A stretch of DNA of 64,000 bases from Bremia lactucae (Eukaryota; Oomycota; Peronosporomycetes; Peronosporales; Peronosporaceae). The DNA lies in NCBI RefSeq assembly GCF_004359215.1, contig NC_090616.1, positions 1,775,976 to 1,839,975 on the forward strand, given 5' to 3'. Below are positions 43,328-54,177 of this stretch, piece by piece. The notes under the pieces were generated by a model. The model was not told the DNA's origin. It searched no databases and saw nothing but the letters and a program-made list of their open reading frames with translations. The first letter of the stretch is position 1. Each line of letters opens with the position of its first letter. Both the position numbers and the translations under genes were made by a program.

Positions 43328-44131
43328 TTAAGTTGTCGGACGACCATTTAAGTCCGAGTCCGTCGAAAAGCGCGAGAGCGCCGACGTCCGATCAAACGAC
43401 CCGGACTCGAGCATTGCGTAGCTGTCATTGGTTCCCCGCATGTCGTCCATCCAATGCGATTGCTCCTGGTCGCCTATTGGCGCTTCGGTCTGTCGATCCA
43501 ACGCCTCGGAGACGGTCGTGCCTACGGTGTCGCGCTCCAAGTCATCGACACTTAGATCAAACGAATTCAGCACGCCCTGTTTATCGTACGTGCCTGAGAA
43601 CGAATTGGCATACGATTCCGCGATCGAACCAACAAATGAACCGGCGTACGATTCGGTATAGGACTCGGCGTAGCTCCCAGGTGCGGCATTAAACTCCATC
43701 GAGTGGGCATCAAAGTTACTATGACTCGGCCGCGAAGCATCGATGGAAAGTCTCTTATTAAAAGGGGACGTCGATGGGGCCGCGCCATTAACCGTCGATT
43801 GCGCTGGATCGAAATTGTATCGTTTCGGTTCGACGGAAGGCGAGGTACTCGGCAAGGCATGAAGCATCGCAATCGATGACGCTAGCGGGTCGGACGTGAC
43901 CTTGGTAGACTGGGCGTTAAGCGTTGTAAAGTCGTACTCGGACGGCGTGTCTTGCACATTCATTTCCGAGACATACGTCGGCTCAGACGTTGTCACTTTC
44001 GACGGTAAAAAGTCATGCATAAAGCTCTTTTCATGGTTTCGATGTTGGGACTTGGTATTAATGTAGACAATGTAGCCAATGACACATAGCACAACAATTC
44101 CTACGACAATGCCAATGATGAGCCCACTCAT
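43328..44131 (-). CDS. Single-pass membrane protein with Ser-rich tail
   Basis: 267 residues from the first ATG. Residues 4-25 form one transmembrane helix (GLIIGIVVGIVVLCVIGYIV), followed by a basic stop-transfer patch (KSQHRNHEK) and a roughly 230-residue tail rich in Ser, Thr and acidic residues, with short repeats of ESYxxS type near residues 155-180 (YAESYTESYAGSF). I recognise no family. Upstream in the same frame, after one TAG, a 72-codon frame to 44383 begins with a signal-peptide-like segment; a GTAAAG...CGTAG intron (44165-44281) would join them in phase, giving a type I protein with a very short ectodomain. That model is inference. Confidence 0.6.
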   Translation of the reverse strand: MSGLIIGIVVGIVVLCVIGYIVYINTKSQHRNHEKSFMHDFLPSKVTTSEPTYVSEMNVQDTPSEYDFTTLNAQSTKVTSDPLASSIAMLHALPSTSPSVEPKRYNFDPAQSTVNGAAPSTSPFNKRLSIDASRPSHSNFDAHSMEFNAAPGSYAESYTESYAGSFVGSIAESYANSFSGTYDKQGVLNSFDLSVDDLERDTVGTTVSEALDRQTEAPIGDQEQSHWMDDMRGTNDSYAMLESGSFDRTSALSRFSTDSDLNGRPTT

Positions 44132-44281
44132 AGAGATAGTCGACAAGACAGAGCGCTCTCTAGTCTACGAGGATTCGATTGTGGTGGCGGTCGCGCGTCC
44201 GTCGCGCTGACACCAACGCGTGGTCCGTCGTTTAATGGTAAGGGTAGGCCCTGCCGTGCTTGCGAAGGTCCTAGGCTTTAC

Positions 44282-44383
44282 GACGTGTAAATTGATTGCG
44301 GTATAAGAACGGGAAGGGAATAATAAAAGTAAGAGAAAAGCTGTTACAAGGATGCGAACATATTGATACAACTGAACTGTCAC
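44282..44383 (-). CDS. Possible first exon with signal peptide
   Basis: MTVQLYQYVRILVTAFLLLL followed by a cleavage-like FPSRSYTA. In phase with the membrane protein if 44165-44281 is an intron (donor GTAAAG, acceptor TCGTAG). Without splicing it would be an upstream ORF of 72 codons. Confidence 0.35.
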
Positions 44384-44514
44384 ATCTGCCCGCAGGACTG
44401 GGGGGAGGGAGGCTTAAAGAAAGAGCAGCGATCGCACAACAAAGTAAACAATATATAAATATAGATTTATTCCTTAAGGGGGGGGTGCTCACAAAACAAG
44501 CGTCATTAGATTAA

Positions 44515-45676
44515 CTGTTCTTCCGTCGTCGAACCATTCGAATTTCGATGTCGGTAGTACAAAAATTAGACTTCTTTGGTCTGCTTCTTTCGGCCAAACG
44601 ATCGGACTACAAATGCAAAAACACCGGCTTCTTTAAAACCTCGATCTACAACATGCTAGTCGAATTGTGTTGCGCCAAGCTGCAAGCAGTGTCTGACGCC
44701 AGTTGCGTAATTCAACACTAGTAGGAATTGAGAGTTGCTACGGAGCTTTCATATTTACCGTTGAGATCACTTAAGAAAACGCTTGCCGCCAGAAACGGAC
44801 CGAATTCTGAACTAACATCAAGTCGTCCCCAGAAATGAGGGTTTTCTTTCATATCACAGGGGCCTCATGCGCAAAACGCCTCCGATTAAAATCACGCAGA
44901 TATATCCAGTTACTTTTATTATGAGACCTATTTTTAAATCCGAGTAACGTTTTAAGAATAAAAGTTAAGAAAAAGTATTGGAACAAGGCGGGCGCTGGCA
45001 CTTTATACGACACGCAAGAAGTGGGAAGGCCTATCCGACGCCTTTAGAGCAGAAACAGCGTATTACAGGCATTCTTTGTGGTTCATCTACTATAATGGTG
45101 CACACATTTTTGTATTGCTGCTTTTTTATGCATTCATAGCCGAAAGTTATTGCGCCTGGATCCAGGAACCTTGTTCAATATGCAGTAGCAGTCGCACCTT
45201 TTCATTCTCATAAAATTATAACAAACTAAGAAGTAGTGCGTAATTCTAGATATCATAATTGAGCAGGACTCAAAGCGGCATTGCTTCATGCCCGAGTCGA
45301 CTCCAAGTGCATGCTAGCATTTCGTTAAGTCCACTCCATGCATTTTAGCATCATTGTAGCTTCCGCATCAATACCTCATCTTTTGCATCGGTTCCCCCTT
45401 CACGTCTTAGCGTGAAAGGGTTGTTATAAAGCTAGCTGTCATGAGACGTCGCATATATTATTTCCTTTTTATGTGTAGTCCGTGGGGTGCATACCTGAAG
45501 TAAAATTTATACGCTTTATTGTTCCTCACAATTGATACACGTTTCGACAGCAGAGGCTGGAGGAGTCGTTCATAAAATTTGTTTTATAAACATATTATTG
45601 GGAGGGCTTTTACGGAAGGAATTCCAAAGAGTCATGAATGTATACTGATATTATAGTAAATTCGTCGCTAGTACGA
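44515..45676. other. Intergenic DNA, no gene seen
   Basis: No long frame, domain or repeat that I can recognise. It probably includes the promoter and 5' UTR of the membrane-protein gene at its left end. Confidence 0.6.
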
Positions 45677-45705
45677 AACGGGGTGTATCGTTACATGAAA
45701 TTAAC

Positions 45706-46790
45706 AGGTCTATCTCTTCGGAGATAGACCGTTCATCGTATATACGGACCATGCATCATCACGCACGGCTATAAATAGCCCGTACCTCTTGAAAGAATGG
45801 CAAGGTGGCTATCCTTCTTCGCGGAGTGTAATTTCTCCGTGGAGTATAAACCACGACGACTTAATGTCGTCGCTGATGCATTATCACGCCGACCCGATTT
45901 CGAGCTGGCTGCGCACTTTAACAGTGAAGATAATACCTTTGTTGCTACACTCATTACAAGTGTTTCGTAATCAACTGTGTTTGATGTTATGAAGAAAGCC
46001 TACACAGAAGATAAAGACCTTCTGCGTTTATTGGATCATCTGATGAATCTATCCGATTAATCTTTTAAAGATTTGCCGGCTTAATATCGATCGTCATCCG
46101 ATCGATACACAACATGCAACGGCTTTTTACTACACAGCCGTTGCCGGCGACACTCCACCTGTCGTCGTCCCAAATCACAATGATTTGCGCCTGCGCATCA
46201 TGTATGAGTGTCACGATGCACCAACACGTAGGCATCGTGGACGTGAGAAAACGTATCTCACAGTAAGTCGTGACTTTTACTGTCCCCGCCAGTATCAGTT
46301 CGTGCGCAAGTGCATTCGTGCTTGCGAGGTATGTCAACGGGTGAGGCCTAGCCCTTCATCTCGTGCACCTCTCCAACCTCTACCACTTCCAACAGAATGT
46401 TACCAGTCTGTATCTATGGACTTCATCTTCGGATTCCCCGAAGACGACCACAAAAACAATGGAATTCTTGTTTTTGTAGAGAGATTCAGCAAGATGGTAC
46501 ATCTTGCTGCAGTAACAGAGTCGATCACGGCTCCGGTCTGTGCCCGTGTCTTTATCAACACGGTATTTAAACTCCATGGTTTACCCGGTGAGCTCGTCTT
46601 CCACAGAGATTCACGGTTTACGGCGGAGATTTGGCAATCGTGTCACGATCTCTCGGAACACGGCTGACTATGTCAACTTCTGATCATCAGGAGACAGATT
46701 GTCAGACGGAACGCGTAAATCGCGCCCTCGAAGAGATACTTCGAGGTTACGTCCAATCGTATCCGAATTGGAGCGAGGTTTTACGGTGCA
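45706..46790 (+). pseudogene. Gyp2-F RNase H remnant and integrase core
   Basis: The start matches the RNase H end (TDHASSRTAINSPYLLKEWQ-like, broken). Integrase is open at 46185-46667: MYECHDAPTRRHRGREKTYL and CIRACEVCQRVRP (zinc region), SMDFIFGFPEDDHKNNGILV (first Asp), LVFHRDSRFTAEIW (second Asp), then STSDHQETDCQTERVNRALE (Glu region). It is cut at 46790 by an LTR fragment. Confidence 0.85.
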
Positions 46791-46792
46791 TG

Positions 46793-47015
46793 TGTGAAGG
46801 GGTGTCTCGTTACATGAAATCAACACTAAAAGGTTGTTTATTAACATATTATCTAAAAGGTAGATAATAATTGGAGAATATAACTTTACATGGTAATATT
46901 CTAAAAGCTTATTCATTGGTAGATATCGACCATTACATATTCTTTTTCCGCGGTCCAGTTAGTGCTGGACGCGCGAAAAGAGAAAGACAAAAAAGACTAT
47001 ATGACATGTTGTGTT
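46793..47015 (+). repeat. Gyp2 LTR fragment inside integrase
   Basis: It matches the first half of the Gyp2 LTR in plus orientation (TGTGAAGGGGTGTCTCGTTA, ..GTCCAGTTAGTGCTGGACGC). It sits between the integrase core and its tail. Confidence 0.8.
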
Positions 47016-47079
47016 GGAATTTTCGTTCGGACTTTAACATTGAATACGCACTCTTCAAACATTTTTTAACCGTTCGATA

Positions 47080-47460
47080 TAGTGAACCTGCACCGTCTGC
47101 TCCAAGAGTGACGCTTACCGCACTCGTGTTCAAGACCCTCCATCAATACACGGAGGTACAGTCTAGTTTGTCGATCTTCGACTCTAGATCCGACACACGG
47201 TTCGGATCTTATTTTTCCACCTCCACCACGACCATTGGTGGATTTCCACTCTGGCCCACGGTTCCTTGTGGAACGAATTCTAAACCACCGTGATGTGAAG
47301 GGGCAGCGAACGAGTTACCTGGTTCGCCGGTGCGACTATCTATATTCGCATGACAGCTGAAGCTTCGTTTCCAGAAGGTTGTTGACGTTGAGGGCCTCTT
47401 CCGTTAGTACAACGAGACCCATCCGATGGATCAGAAGGTCCATCGCAAAACACGCGCCCC
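47080..47460 (+). pseudogene. Gyp2-F integrase tail and chromodomain (broken)
   Basis: RFLVERILNHRDVKGQRTSY at about 47255-47315 and LVRR begin a chromodomain, with VDVEGL near 47380 and YNETHPMDQKVHRK near 47410-47450 as its end. The region before it is the reverse complement of 28640-28860 in copy C, confirming a shared integrase tail. A frameshift lies inside the domain. Confidence 0.7.
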
Positions 47461-47469
47461 TAGCGCTTG

Positions 47470-48504
47470 TAAATCCATTGCTAAACGTCAATCGCATCGC
47501 ACACCTTGATAGATATGTGAGCTCTTCCCCAGGGCAAAGAAAGGGAATAGACATCCCCGTTTACTTGTTTCGTGTTGTCAATACAACACGGCAGGGATCA
47601 CCCCACGTGAGGCATGGAAGTCCTGCCTCATGTGACAACCGATGCAATTTATACCTTGCACCGGTTGGAGTTCGTATCTCAAACTTAACGCGAATCGCGT
47701 TAAGTCTTGAAGCCATGCTTCGCGTCCAATGTCTTTGACATTGCGAATAAACGCGCTTCAGGCTTGCATCAGCGAGATTTTGTCTCGCTTGTTGTTGCCA
47801 CTGTACCAACGATGCTTAAGAAAAGCATCGAGATAAAAATCTTCCTCAGCGCGAAAATTCTTCGCGCTATAATCAAGGCCATGTAGCTTTGCCGCAATAT
47901 ATATATATACGATATTTATTGTGAGGAATAGTCTCTCCAGACAAGCTATTAATTAGCCGTTCGGGCAAAAGCCACAGCTTTTTCTTAGAGGCAAGACGAG
48001 ACATTTTATCGTCTACACTTCCATGAGTGATACTCACTGAATCAGGGGTACCACAAGAACTTTTATTATGATGGCTTACGCCATCGTAATTTGCCACGCA
48101 CAGAAATAAGTGCGGGTGGTGGCACGGGAGACGGAGCTGGCGATGAAAAATCATCCTCATCGTCGGTACCAAACATGCTATAGCGAATGCTATTAGCACG
48201 TCTATCCGATTGAGCCTCCTCATTCGATGGCTCATAGTCAGCCGCCTGACGATGACCGCGACTGTTCTGCTCAACCCGAGTCGGCTATTTCGTCCGACTC
48301 GCATTCATAGTCGACCTTTAAAGAGGAGTCGCACTCACGTGGTGGCTCACCACGTGCACCAGCAACATCTAGTATTGCGGAAGCAGAGAATACTACGGCA
48401 GACAAATTGTCTGCCGCAAGAGACAATAATGCGTCGCCCGCGGCTGCATATACCACAGCCGACGGCGCCGCACTATTTGCGTACCGCATAGACTTGTTAA
48501 CCAT
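47470..48504 (-). pseudogene. Antisense ORF of Gyp2, copy F (broken)
   Basis: Opposite to pol, between chromodomain and 3' LTR. It starts MVNKSMRYANSAAPSAVVYA, 116 bp inside the LTR, and runs 77 codons to a stop at 48271. In shifted frames it continues with an acidic/proline patch (GTDDEDDFSSPAPSPVPPP, about 48110-48165), KKLWLLPERLINSLSGETI (about 47930-47985) and ADASLKRVYSQCQRHWTRSM (about 47715-47775). Position and polarity equal those of the Gyp1 antisense frame. No domain is recognised. Frame continuity can only be judged with more copies. Confidence 0.4.
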
Positions 48505-48605
48505 GCGATAGAATTAAAATGATGGTTTTAACCAATCAATATCGCTTTCAATTAAGTGTCTTATAGTGACCACTCTATTCAATGACAGTCAGAGTGATTA
48601 TCGTT

Positions 48606-48619
48606 TAAGGGAAGGGTGA
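48606..48619 (+). other. Polypurine tract of Gyp2-F
   Basis: AAGGGAAGGGTGA-type purine run directly before the LTR start TGTAACGAGG. Confidence 0.75.
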
Positions 48620-49058
48620 TGTAACGAGGTGTATCGTTGCATGAAATTAACACTTAAAGGTTGCTATTTAATATATTATCTAAAAGATAAATAATATTTG
48701 GACTGAACTAATTTACGTAGGAATATTCGGAAAGCTTGCATTGGTAGATATCTGCCATTATATCTACTTTCTCCGCGTATCAATCAGCGCTGGACGCGCG
48801 CGAAGAGAGAGACAGATATGACTTTATTTCTTGTTCTGTATTAGTTTATAATTAAGTTCGTATTAAATAGATAGAAACAGAAGATCTTAATTATATTAAA
48901 TGCAATTTTTAATTAACGCTCTTTAAAGCAAGTGTTTTAAATAGAGTCTTCCTCTGCACGTACTTGTGTACGTGAAGTGACGTGAGGCACCACCCGCACT
49001 GAAGTATTGCGAAGTGGACTTGTACTGAAGCAGTACAAGTCGGCAGTGCCCCGTTATA
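48620..49058 (+). repeat. Gyp2-F 3' LTR (full length, 439 bp)
   Basis: It corresponds end to end with the 452-bp LTR at 59851-60302 in the opposite orientation. It starts TGTAACGAGG; its end CCCCGTTATA differs by one base from the CCCCGTTACA expected. Confidence 0.88.
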
Positions 49059-49123
49059 CTCGAAATAAAAAATGAAAGACAAGAATACGTGACAAGAGGT
49101 GTCACGGAGAAGCTGCCTTCTAT

Positions 49124-49368
49124 GTTACACGCCCGTTAAGTACAGGCCAATTACTTAATAAGAAGTAATACGGCCTGATGTTCGGGTAGGGTTTACATAG
49201 TGACCCACCCTTGTGTATGCGATACAATGACATGGAAAAGGATGACGTTTAGCATCGCCCGCCAGCAGAAGTTAGAGATGCACATCTACACAAATGGCAT
49301 CTATTGATTGGGTAAAAAGTATTTAATATCATTTAATAAAATCTGAGTTTTGTCATAAAACTAATCAA
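49124..49368 (+). repeat. Divergent Gyp1-like LTR
   Basis: In plus orientation it follows the order of the Gyp1 LTR minus strand (GTTAAGTACAGGCC, ACCCACCCTTGTGTATGCG, GGTAAAAAGTATTT). It is highly diverged. The leader that follows is in the opposite orientation. Confidence 0.6.
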
Positions 49369-49689
49369 TACTGAGGCTCATTCTCACTGAGACGCTCAAA
49401 GATGCGGCTCTTGAGATGGATTTCAAGTGCTGCCAAGTGAAGGCGGGCGCTTCGAAAGCTGCCTCGCACTACAAGCCCACACCACCACGCACATCAACGA
49501 AGCGGTTTGGCCGTCTTCTCTCACGTGCACTGAGGTAGTTAGTGGGCGCCTAAAGTGACCTCACACAACGAACTTTACCTTAGAACAAGTGTCGTTATTA
49601 CGGAAGCGGTAAGCCGTCTCCATGTGCTTGTTATCTAAGAAGTGGCTCATTTCCCCCATCTCTTCGATTATCATCGGGATTTGGCTGAG

Positions 49690-51330
49690 TACATGGCGCA
49701 GGGAATTGGTGAACAAGTCCTGACCAGGCTCTTGTTAGTCCTCTTGAGAAACATATTACTCAGTTGGAGCAGTTTGAGGCGTGTGTGCTTGGATAGCAAA
49801 TGACCGCATCCAAAGTTTATTGACATGCTGCGGTAGGCAGTACTAGTAAGCCCTAGTGCTTTGGCTACCAGTGCAGCCGCAATTGCAGACGCAAGCCATA
49901 CTACATTCGAGGATCAATCAATTCAACACCTATTTGTAGGAAGTGTTGCTTGATGCAAGCTGACTTCGAGCGCGACGCCCAAAAAGCAAACAGTGTGAGG
50001 GCTATCTTGCAGAAAGGGTAGCTCGCACTCCCAAGAGAATTTCGTTGACGGACACCCACGCCACTTCACCAGATACTGGTATTGGCCCTTCTAGTGACGT
50101 CGCTTCAGAAATGTATATACGCGGAATTGAAAGTTAGCTTGCTCGCTGAGCAGTGCAGGAGGGTGCCGTGATATTAGTGGAAGCTTTCGTTGATTTTCGC
50201 CCGAAGATGCTACTTCTGCGTGAGACGCCCGCTCAAAGTATGAGCCACCTTAACAGTATACAATACCGTCTTGTGACGTTAAACCGTCAACGACCTCGTT
50301 TAGATGGTGAGCTGGACATCCTGACGAGGATGCTGACACCGCGGCCTGTCTCGGTCCAAGCGCCTTTTTTCCACTAGGGAAGCATTTCGATACGACTTAA
50401 GAGGACAAATGAAAACACTGAGTGTTCACGCAGTTTGCGCAAAAGGCTAAGCGAATAAATTAGGCCCTTATTGGCCAATAAAGTAAGTGGTCCAATAGAA
50501 GTGAATAGAATTTATTCTTAGAGACCAAAACACTACATTTGTACGTATATTATTAGCGTTTAGCAAAACTCGGACACCGATCGCATTGGAATTAATGCGG
50601 CTTCTGCCTTAAAGTATTCGCTTGTGGATAATCCTTACTCAGCGCTTGAAGCGTTCTCTTAATGAGCGATCTCTAAACAAAGATTCGCGCCATGCATCAG
50701 TCGCTGACCAACGAGTTAATGTTTTAGGCGCGCTTCTTTGGAGCACGACAGGTAAACCGATCCTTGTAATAATATGTACAGGAGATGCGCCCGCTGTCGG
50801 CATCCATTGCTGTAAGTCCAACACCGGAACACAATATGGTGCTAACGTTCATGAATGGTCTGCGCATGGTCAATCGCGACAGCCCACGTTCATAAATGGA
50901 GCCCATTATGAGAGGTCTTCTTAGAAAGGTGCGATCGACGATGGAAGAGGCAATGCAATTTGCCTAAGTTGAGGAGCAGTCCTTCAACAATTCCTCGGCG
51001 GCAGCTTGGTATAAGCCGTCGGCCGAAGCGCTGGATGTCATTCCTATGGTGTTTGGCAATGCAGACGTGCATACTTCGTTGGCTAAAATTGCGGCTTGCG
51101 AGGCCAAACGATTGCTCGCTGCTATGCCAGAGTCCCTGCTGATGCTAAGACGTCCAGCAAGAGGATTCCCTACCCGAAGGGAGTTGACAAGAACCAGCGT
51201 GCAAGGCGCATTAGTTCTGTATCTACCACGGAGGATTGGGAAAATGCAGTGCGCAGTAGGAGCGGGATGTCGAGCCTTTGCCTCATAAATGCGACATGGT
51301 GCACGACATCATCCGGGTTTCGTCTTCAAT
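49690..51330 (+). pseudogene. Gyp1-like gag, plus strand (heavily broken)
   Basis: EKHITQLEQFEACVLG (about 49750-49795) matches the Gag N-terminal helix of Gyp1-A; VFGNADVH near 51045-51070 and GQTIARCYARVPADAKTSSK at 51100-51160 match the zinc-knuckle region. Many stops and shifts. Confidence 0.65.
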
Positions 51331-51339
51331 GAGCTGCGC

Positions 51340-52390
51340 CGCACTCTACGGCTAACAGCCAGTGTGCAATCGTGGGCGCTGCAGATCCATCGAACTTGGG
51401 TGGGATCATCCACATGAACCTTGGCTGATACGTCCGGGCGGAGAGCGTCTCAACTGAACTGTTGAGAGTCTCGATCCGAGCATGAGCTTATCCTGAGTCT
51501 TAAAGACGGACTCCTCCTTAAGTTCGGACAAGAGCATATCCCGCAACATCTCCGGGAGGGTTACTATCTCCTCGGCAGTTCCAAAGACGTGCTGGATCAC
51601 TCAACTGAGGATACCTCCGCCATTTTGTCTTTGCCGGCCTTGAACATCTCGTCCGAAGGCTCGTCCTCTTAGACCGGGACTGATCCAAAGGTACCTTATT
51701 TGACGTGCCTTTAGTCGTCCTTATTTGTCGAACACTCGTTTTCCGGTCGCCATGACTTTTGACCTGGAAGTAGGTGCCGTGTCTCAAACGGCTAACGCAC
51801 CATTTCCAACCGCAATAGGCTCTGGCTTTGTGCCGTTTCTTGCGACGCTTGGCTTCTTGTCAGCTCGCTACCTACTCCTACATGCTCTCGGCTTTGTGCA
51901 GAATTATTGGGCGCATGACTACTTGTCATTGCCTATTCACTACACCAGTCTTTCCGAGCTGGGTAGTACTTGGTGACATTTGACATCCCACCAACGCATC
52001 CTCAACTATTTTAGACACGGCAATAGTTGCATAAGCCTCTCGCTGGAGCGCATCCTTTCCGGTGTCCTGCGTAGAGTTATAAATTTCGCGAGTATGCCAG
52101 TCTGTCCATGGTTCGTGTTTTGCCGTCCATGGCACGCCCAGAATGAGGTCATACGGACTCTCTATACGTAGCACCATTAACTTCTCTCTACAGAAGGAAT
52201 ACAAAAAAGTATGGGCGAGTTCAAGTTGAATTCGCCTCGGATTTTACGAGAGCGCCGTTCGCTTAATGAGCGTTCCCCCCTTCTCGCTTGTCGTCCTGGC
52301 ACAGCAACTCGGACATCGCCGGGTTCTGTATGAGAGCAACGAGTTTCACAAAATTTGTGATGCACTCGAATTCACAAGAAGGGTCATCAC
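51340..52390 (-). pseudogene. Gyp1-like protease, linker and gag piece, minus strand
   Basis: LLVNSSASQIL at about 52346-52380 resembles the protease active-site loop (DSGAS) with Asp lost; YDLILGVPWTAKHEPWTDW at 52090-52150 is the second protease signature. LPEMLRDMLLSELKEES (51530-51580) is the RT linker, followed abnormally by gag sequence (SARTYQPRFMWM-like). Confidence 0.7.
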
Positions 52391-52523
52391 ATTGTCATAG
52401 TCTCGTACTCGAGAGCTATAAACCAGCAAGGTTGAGGTCCGAATTTTCGTGACCTCAGGAATTATGCTACCCATTTGTTCGATAACTCTGAACTTAAGGG
52501 TGGCTTCAGTTTCCTTGTCAGTA

Positions 52524-53320
52524 TGGTCGAAATTGCCATCAACAGTTCGGTGCATGCGTCTGCAAAGCATACACTGCACTTCGTGAATGGCTTTCGTTAC
52601 CCACGCATACCCACCCAATGAACGGGATTCTCTAGTTTTAAAAGGGGGGGTGGACTTGCATGAGTAAAACCATTTTTTGGCTCATCCTCCTCACGCGTCG
52701 AAGTTACCAACGACGCGAATGATGTCGATGTCGAAGCAATCGAGATCGAAGATATGAAAGCTCTCATGGCAGTGCGCAGAAAGCGCACTGAAAAAGACAA
52801 AACAAATGAGTCAGCAGAGGAATTTCTGCTGGCTCGAGAAGCAGTAATCCGTTTCGTACAGGATTTCATTTCTAACGCAGTGGACCGTAAGAAACGGAAC
52901 GCAGACAAACATGGAAAAGCAAATAGTCCATTATTAAAAATGAATGATCTAGCACTACTCTCTACGGTAAACTTACCTAAGTGTGTAGTCACTAATGTGG
53001 GTAGCAGTAAAATTCTACCGAAGTTCATTGGGCCATTCCGTGTACTGCATCGCAGGGGCAATGCGTACACAATAGAATTGTCACGTAGGATGCGAATGCA
53101 TCCTTCGTTTTACGTTGGTCGGCTCCGCCCATACCATCAGTTCGCGGTTTCTTCCGAGGACGGATCTGACCACTTTTTTCAAGAAACTGTAAAAGATTCT
53201 TGTGGTCACGAGTCAGATTCTCATGCTGAATCTGGAGATTCTCATGTCGGATCCGAAGATCCTCGATACCACGATAAGCTGACGGCAGCTCATGGCAAAG
53301 AGCGCAGCCCAAGGGGGTAA
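52524..53320 (+). pseudogene. Gyp2 integrase C-terminal fragment
   Basis: MVEIAINSSVHASAKHTLHF begins the end of the core; 52754-53320 is an open 188-codon stretch with the GPY/F module (LPKFIGPFRVLHRRGNAYTI) and FYVGRLRPYHQFAVSSEDGS. It ends before the chromodomain. The other strand at 53025-53312 is open too and has a heptad pattern (DLRIRHENLQIQHENLTRDH), overlapping as in other copies. Confidence 0.8.
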
Positions 53321-53369
53321 ATTTATCTCTAAAGTTAAATGTGATAGCATGTTAATCAGTGCAACGCAC

Positions 53370-53760
53370 GTGGTAGCAACCAGATAGACCTGGTGGCGGG
53401 AGCTTCATTCGTATAATTACGGTATATTCAGTTTTAAAACAAAATGAAGTTTAATAACCCTTTTGATCTTAAGGCGTTCGTGCCTCCTTAAGACTTCAGC
53501 AGTGATATTTAAAAGGTATGAGACTTTACTAAGCTGAATGCTCTCGGACATTAGTTGCAACTTAATTCTAAGAAACACTGAGTTCCTCGAACAAGGACTC
53601 TATAAGCTTATACGACTCTTTGAGTTGTTGACTTACTAATTCTATAGAACTGAACTGAGTGACTCTTTAAAATTAAAAAGTCCTCCTATGACTTAAGGAG
53701 CGAGGTAGTTTCAAATTCGGCTTGCTGACGTGTATTAAACCTATTTATCAACTGAGTACG
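53370..53760 (+). repeat. Gyp3 solo LTR or LTR fragment
   Basis: It matches 34690-35060 (CCCTTTTGATCTTAAGGCG, GACTTAAGGAGCGAGGTAG). No Gyp3 internal sequence follows. Confidence 0.65.
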
Positions 53761-53881
53761 GCGAGGCGGATCGCCAGAAGCGGTCGGTTCAGTACTGTTA
53801 AAAATAGCTAATTTAACGAGTGAGTGCGAAATACATTCTGTTGTTATACTTTTACTGTGTTCACTACGCTACCGTTACTAT

Positions 53882-54127
53882 CTACTTGTTACTTTCCTCT
53901 CCCACTAGACGCATCGTCATCCTCATTGGAGGGATGTCGCGCTCAACATATTTGAGCCTACCACCCTCTAGTGACTGGCGACGAATAAAGTTATTCGACG
54001 CTCCGCAGTCCACTGGGGCTCTGTGTGACAAATCATTTGTCACTTTTAATTTCAAGGTGATGAGGTACCCCTCATCACCAGGTGCAGAGACACATAATGA
54101 TTGTGTGTCTGGAGCAACTTTAGTCAA
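53882..54127 (-). pseudogene. Gyp2-H protease start
   Basis: APVDCGASNNFIRRQSLEGG holds the active-site loop with the D-C-G-A-S form. The frame runs out soon after RMTMRL, where the sequence changes. Confidence 0.75.
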
Positions 54128-54177
54128 GAGATTTGCAAAATCTCTTGAGGTTGCTGGATTAGTAGGGCGTTGCGACC

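Larger units (their letters stand above)
45677..49058 (+). mobile_element. Gyp2 element F, rearranged, with intact 3' end
   Basis: It begins with about 30 bp of LTR (ACGGGGTGTATCGTTACATG) joined directly to RNase H at a palindrome, then integrase, an LTR fragment inserted in the integrase tail, chromodomain, a long 3' region with antisense frames, purine tract and complete 3' LTR. gag, protease and most of RT are missing. Confidence 0.82.
49369..52522. mobile_element. Scrambled Gyp1-like remnant G
   Basis: Gyp1 pieces in conflicting order: 49369-49660 matches the Gyp1 leader as it reads on the plus strand in copy A (so minus-oriented); 49690-51290 carries gag on plus; 51300-51480 repeats a gag segment on minus; 51500-52520 carries RT-linker and protease on minus. 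At least two inversions or nested insertions are needed. Confidence 0.65.

Noticed and set aside
43333..43692. A 119-codon plus-strand Arg/Ser-rich frame
   Set aside because: Complement of the Ser-rich tail of the membrane-protein gene; composition explains it.
50153..50377. A 74-codon plus-strand frame as an independent gene
   Set aside because: It sits within the degraded Gyp1-like gag and shows no start context or homologue elsewhere in the window.
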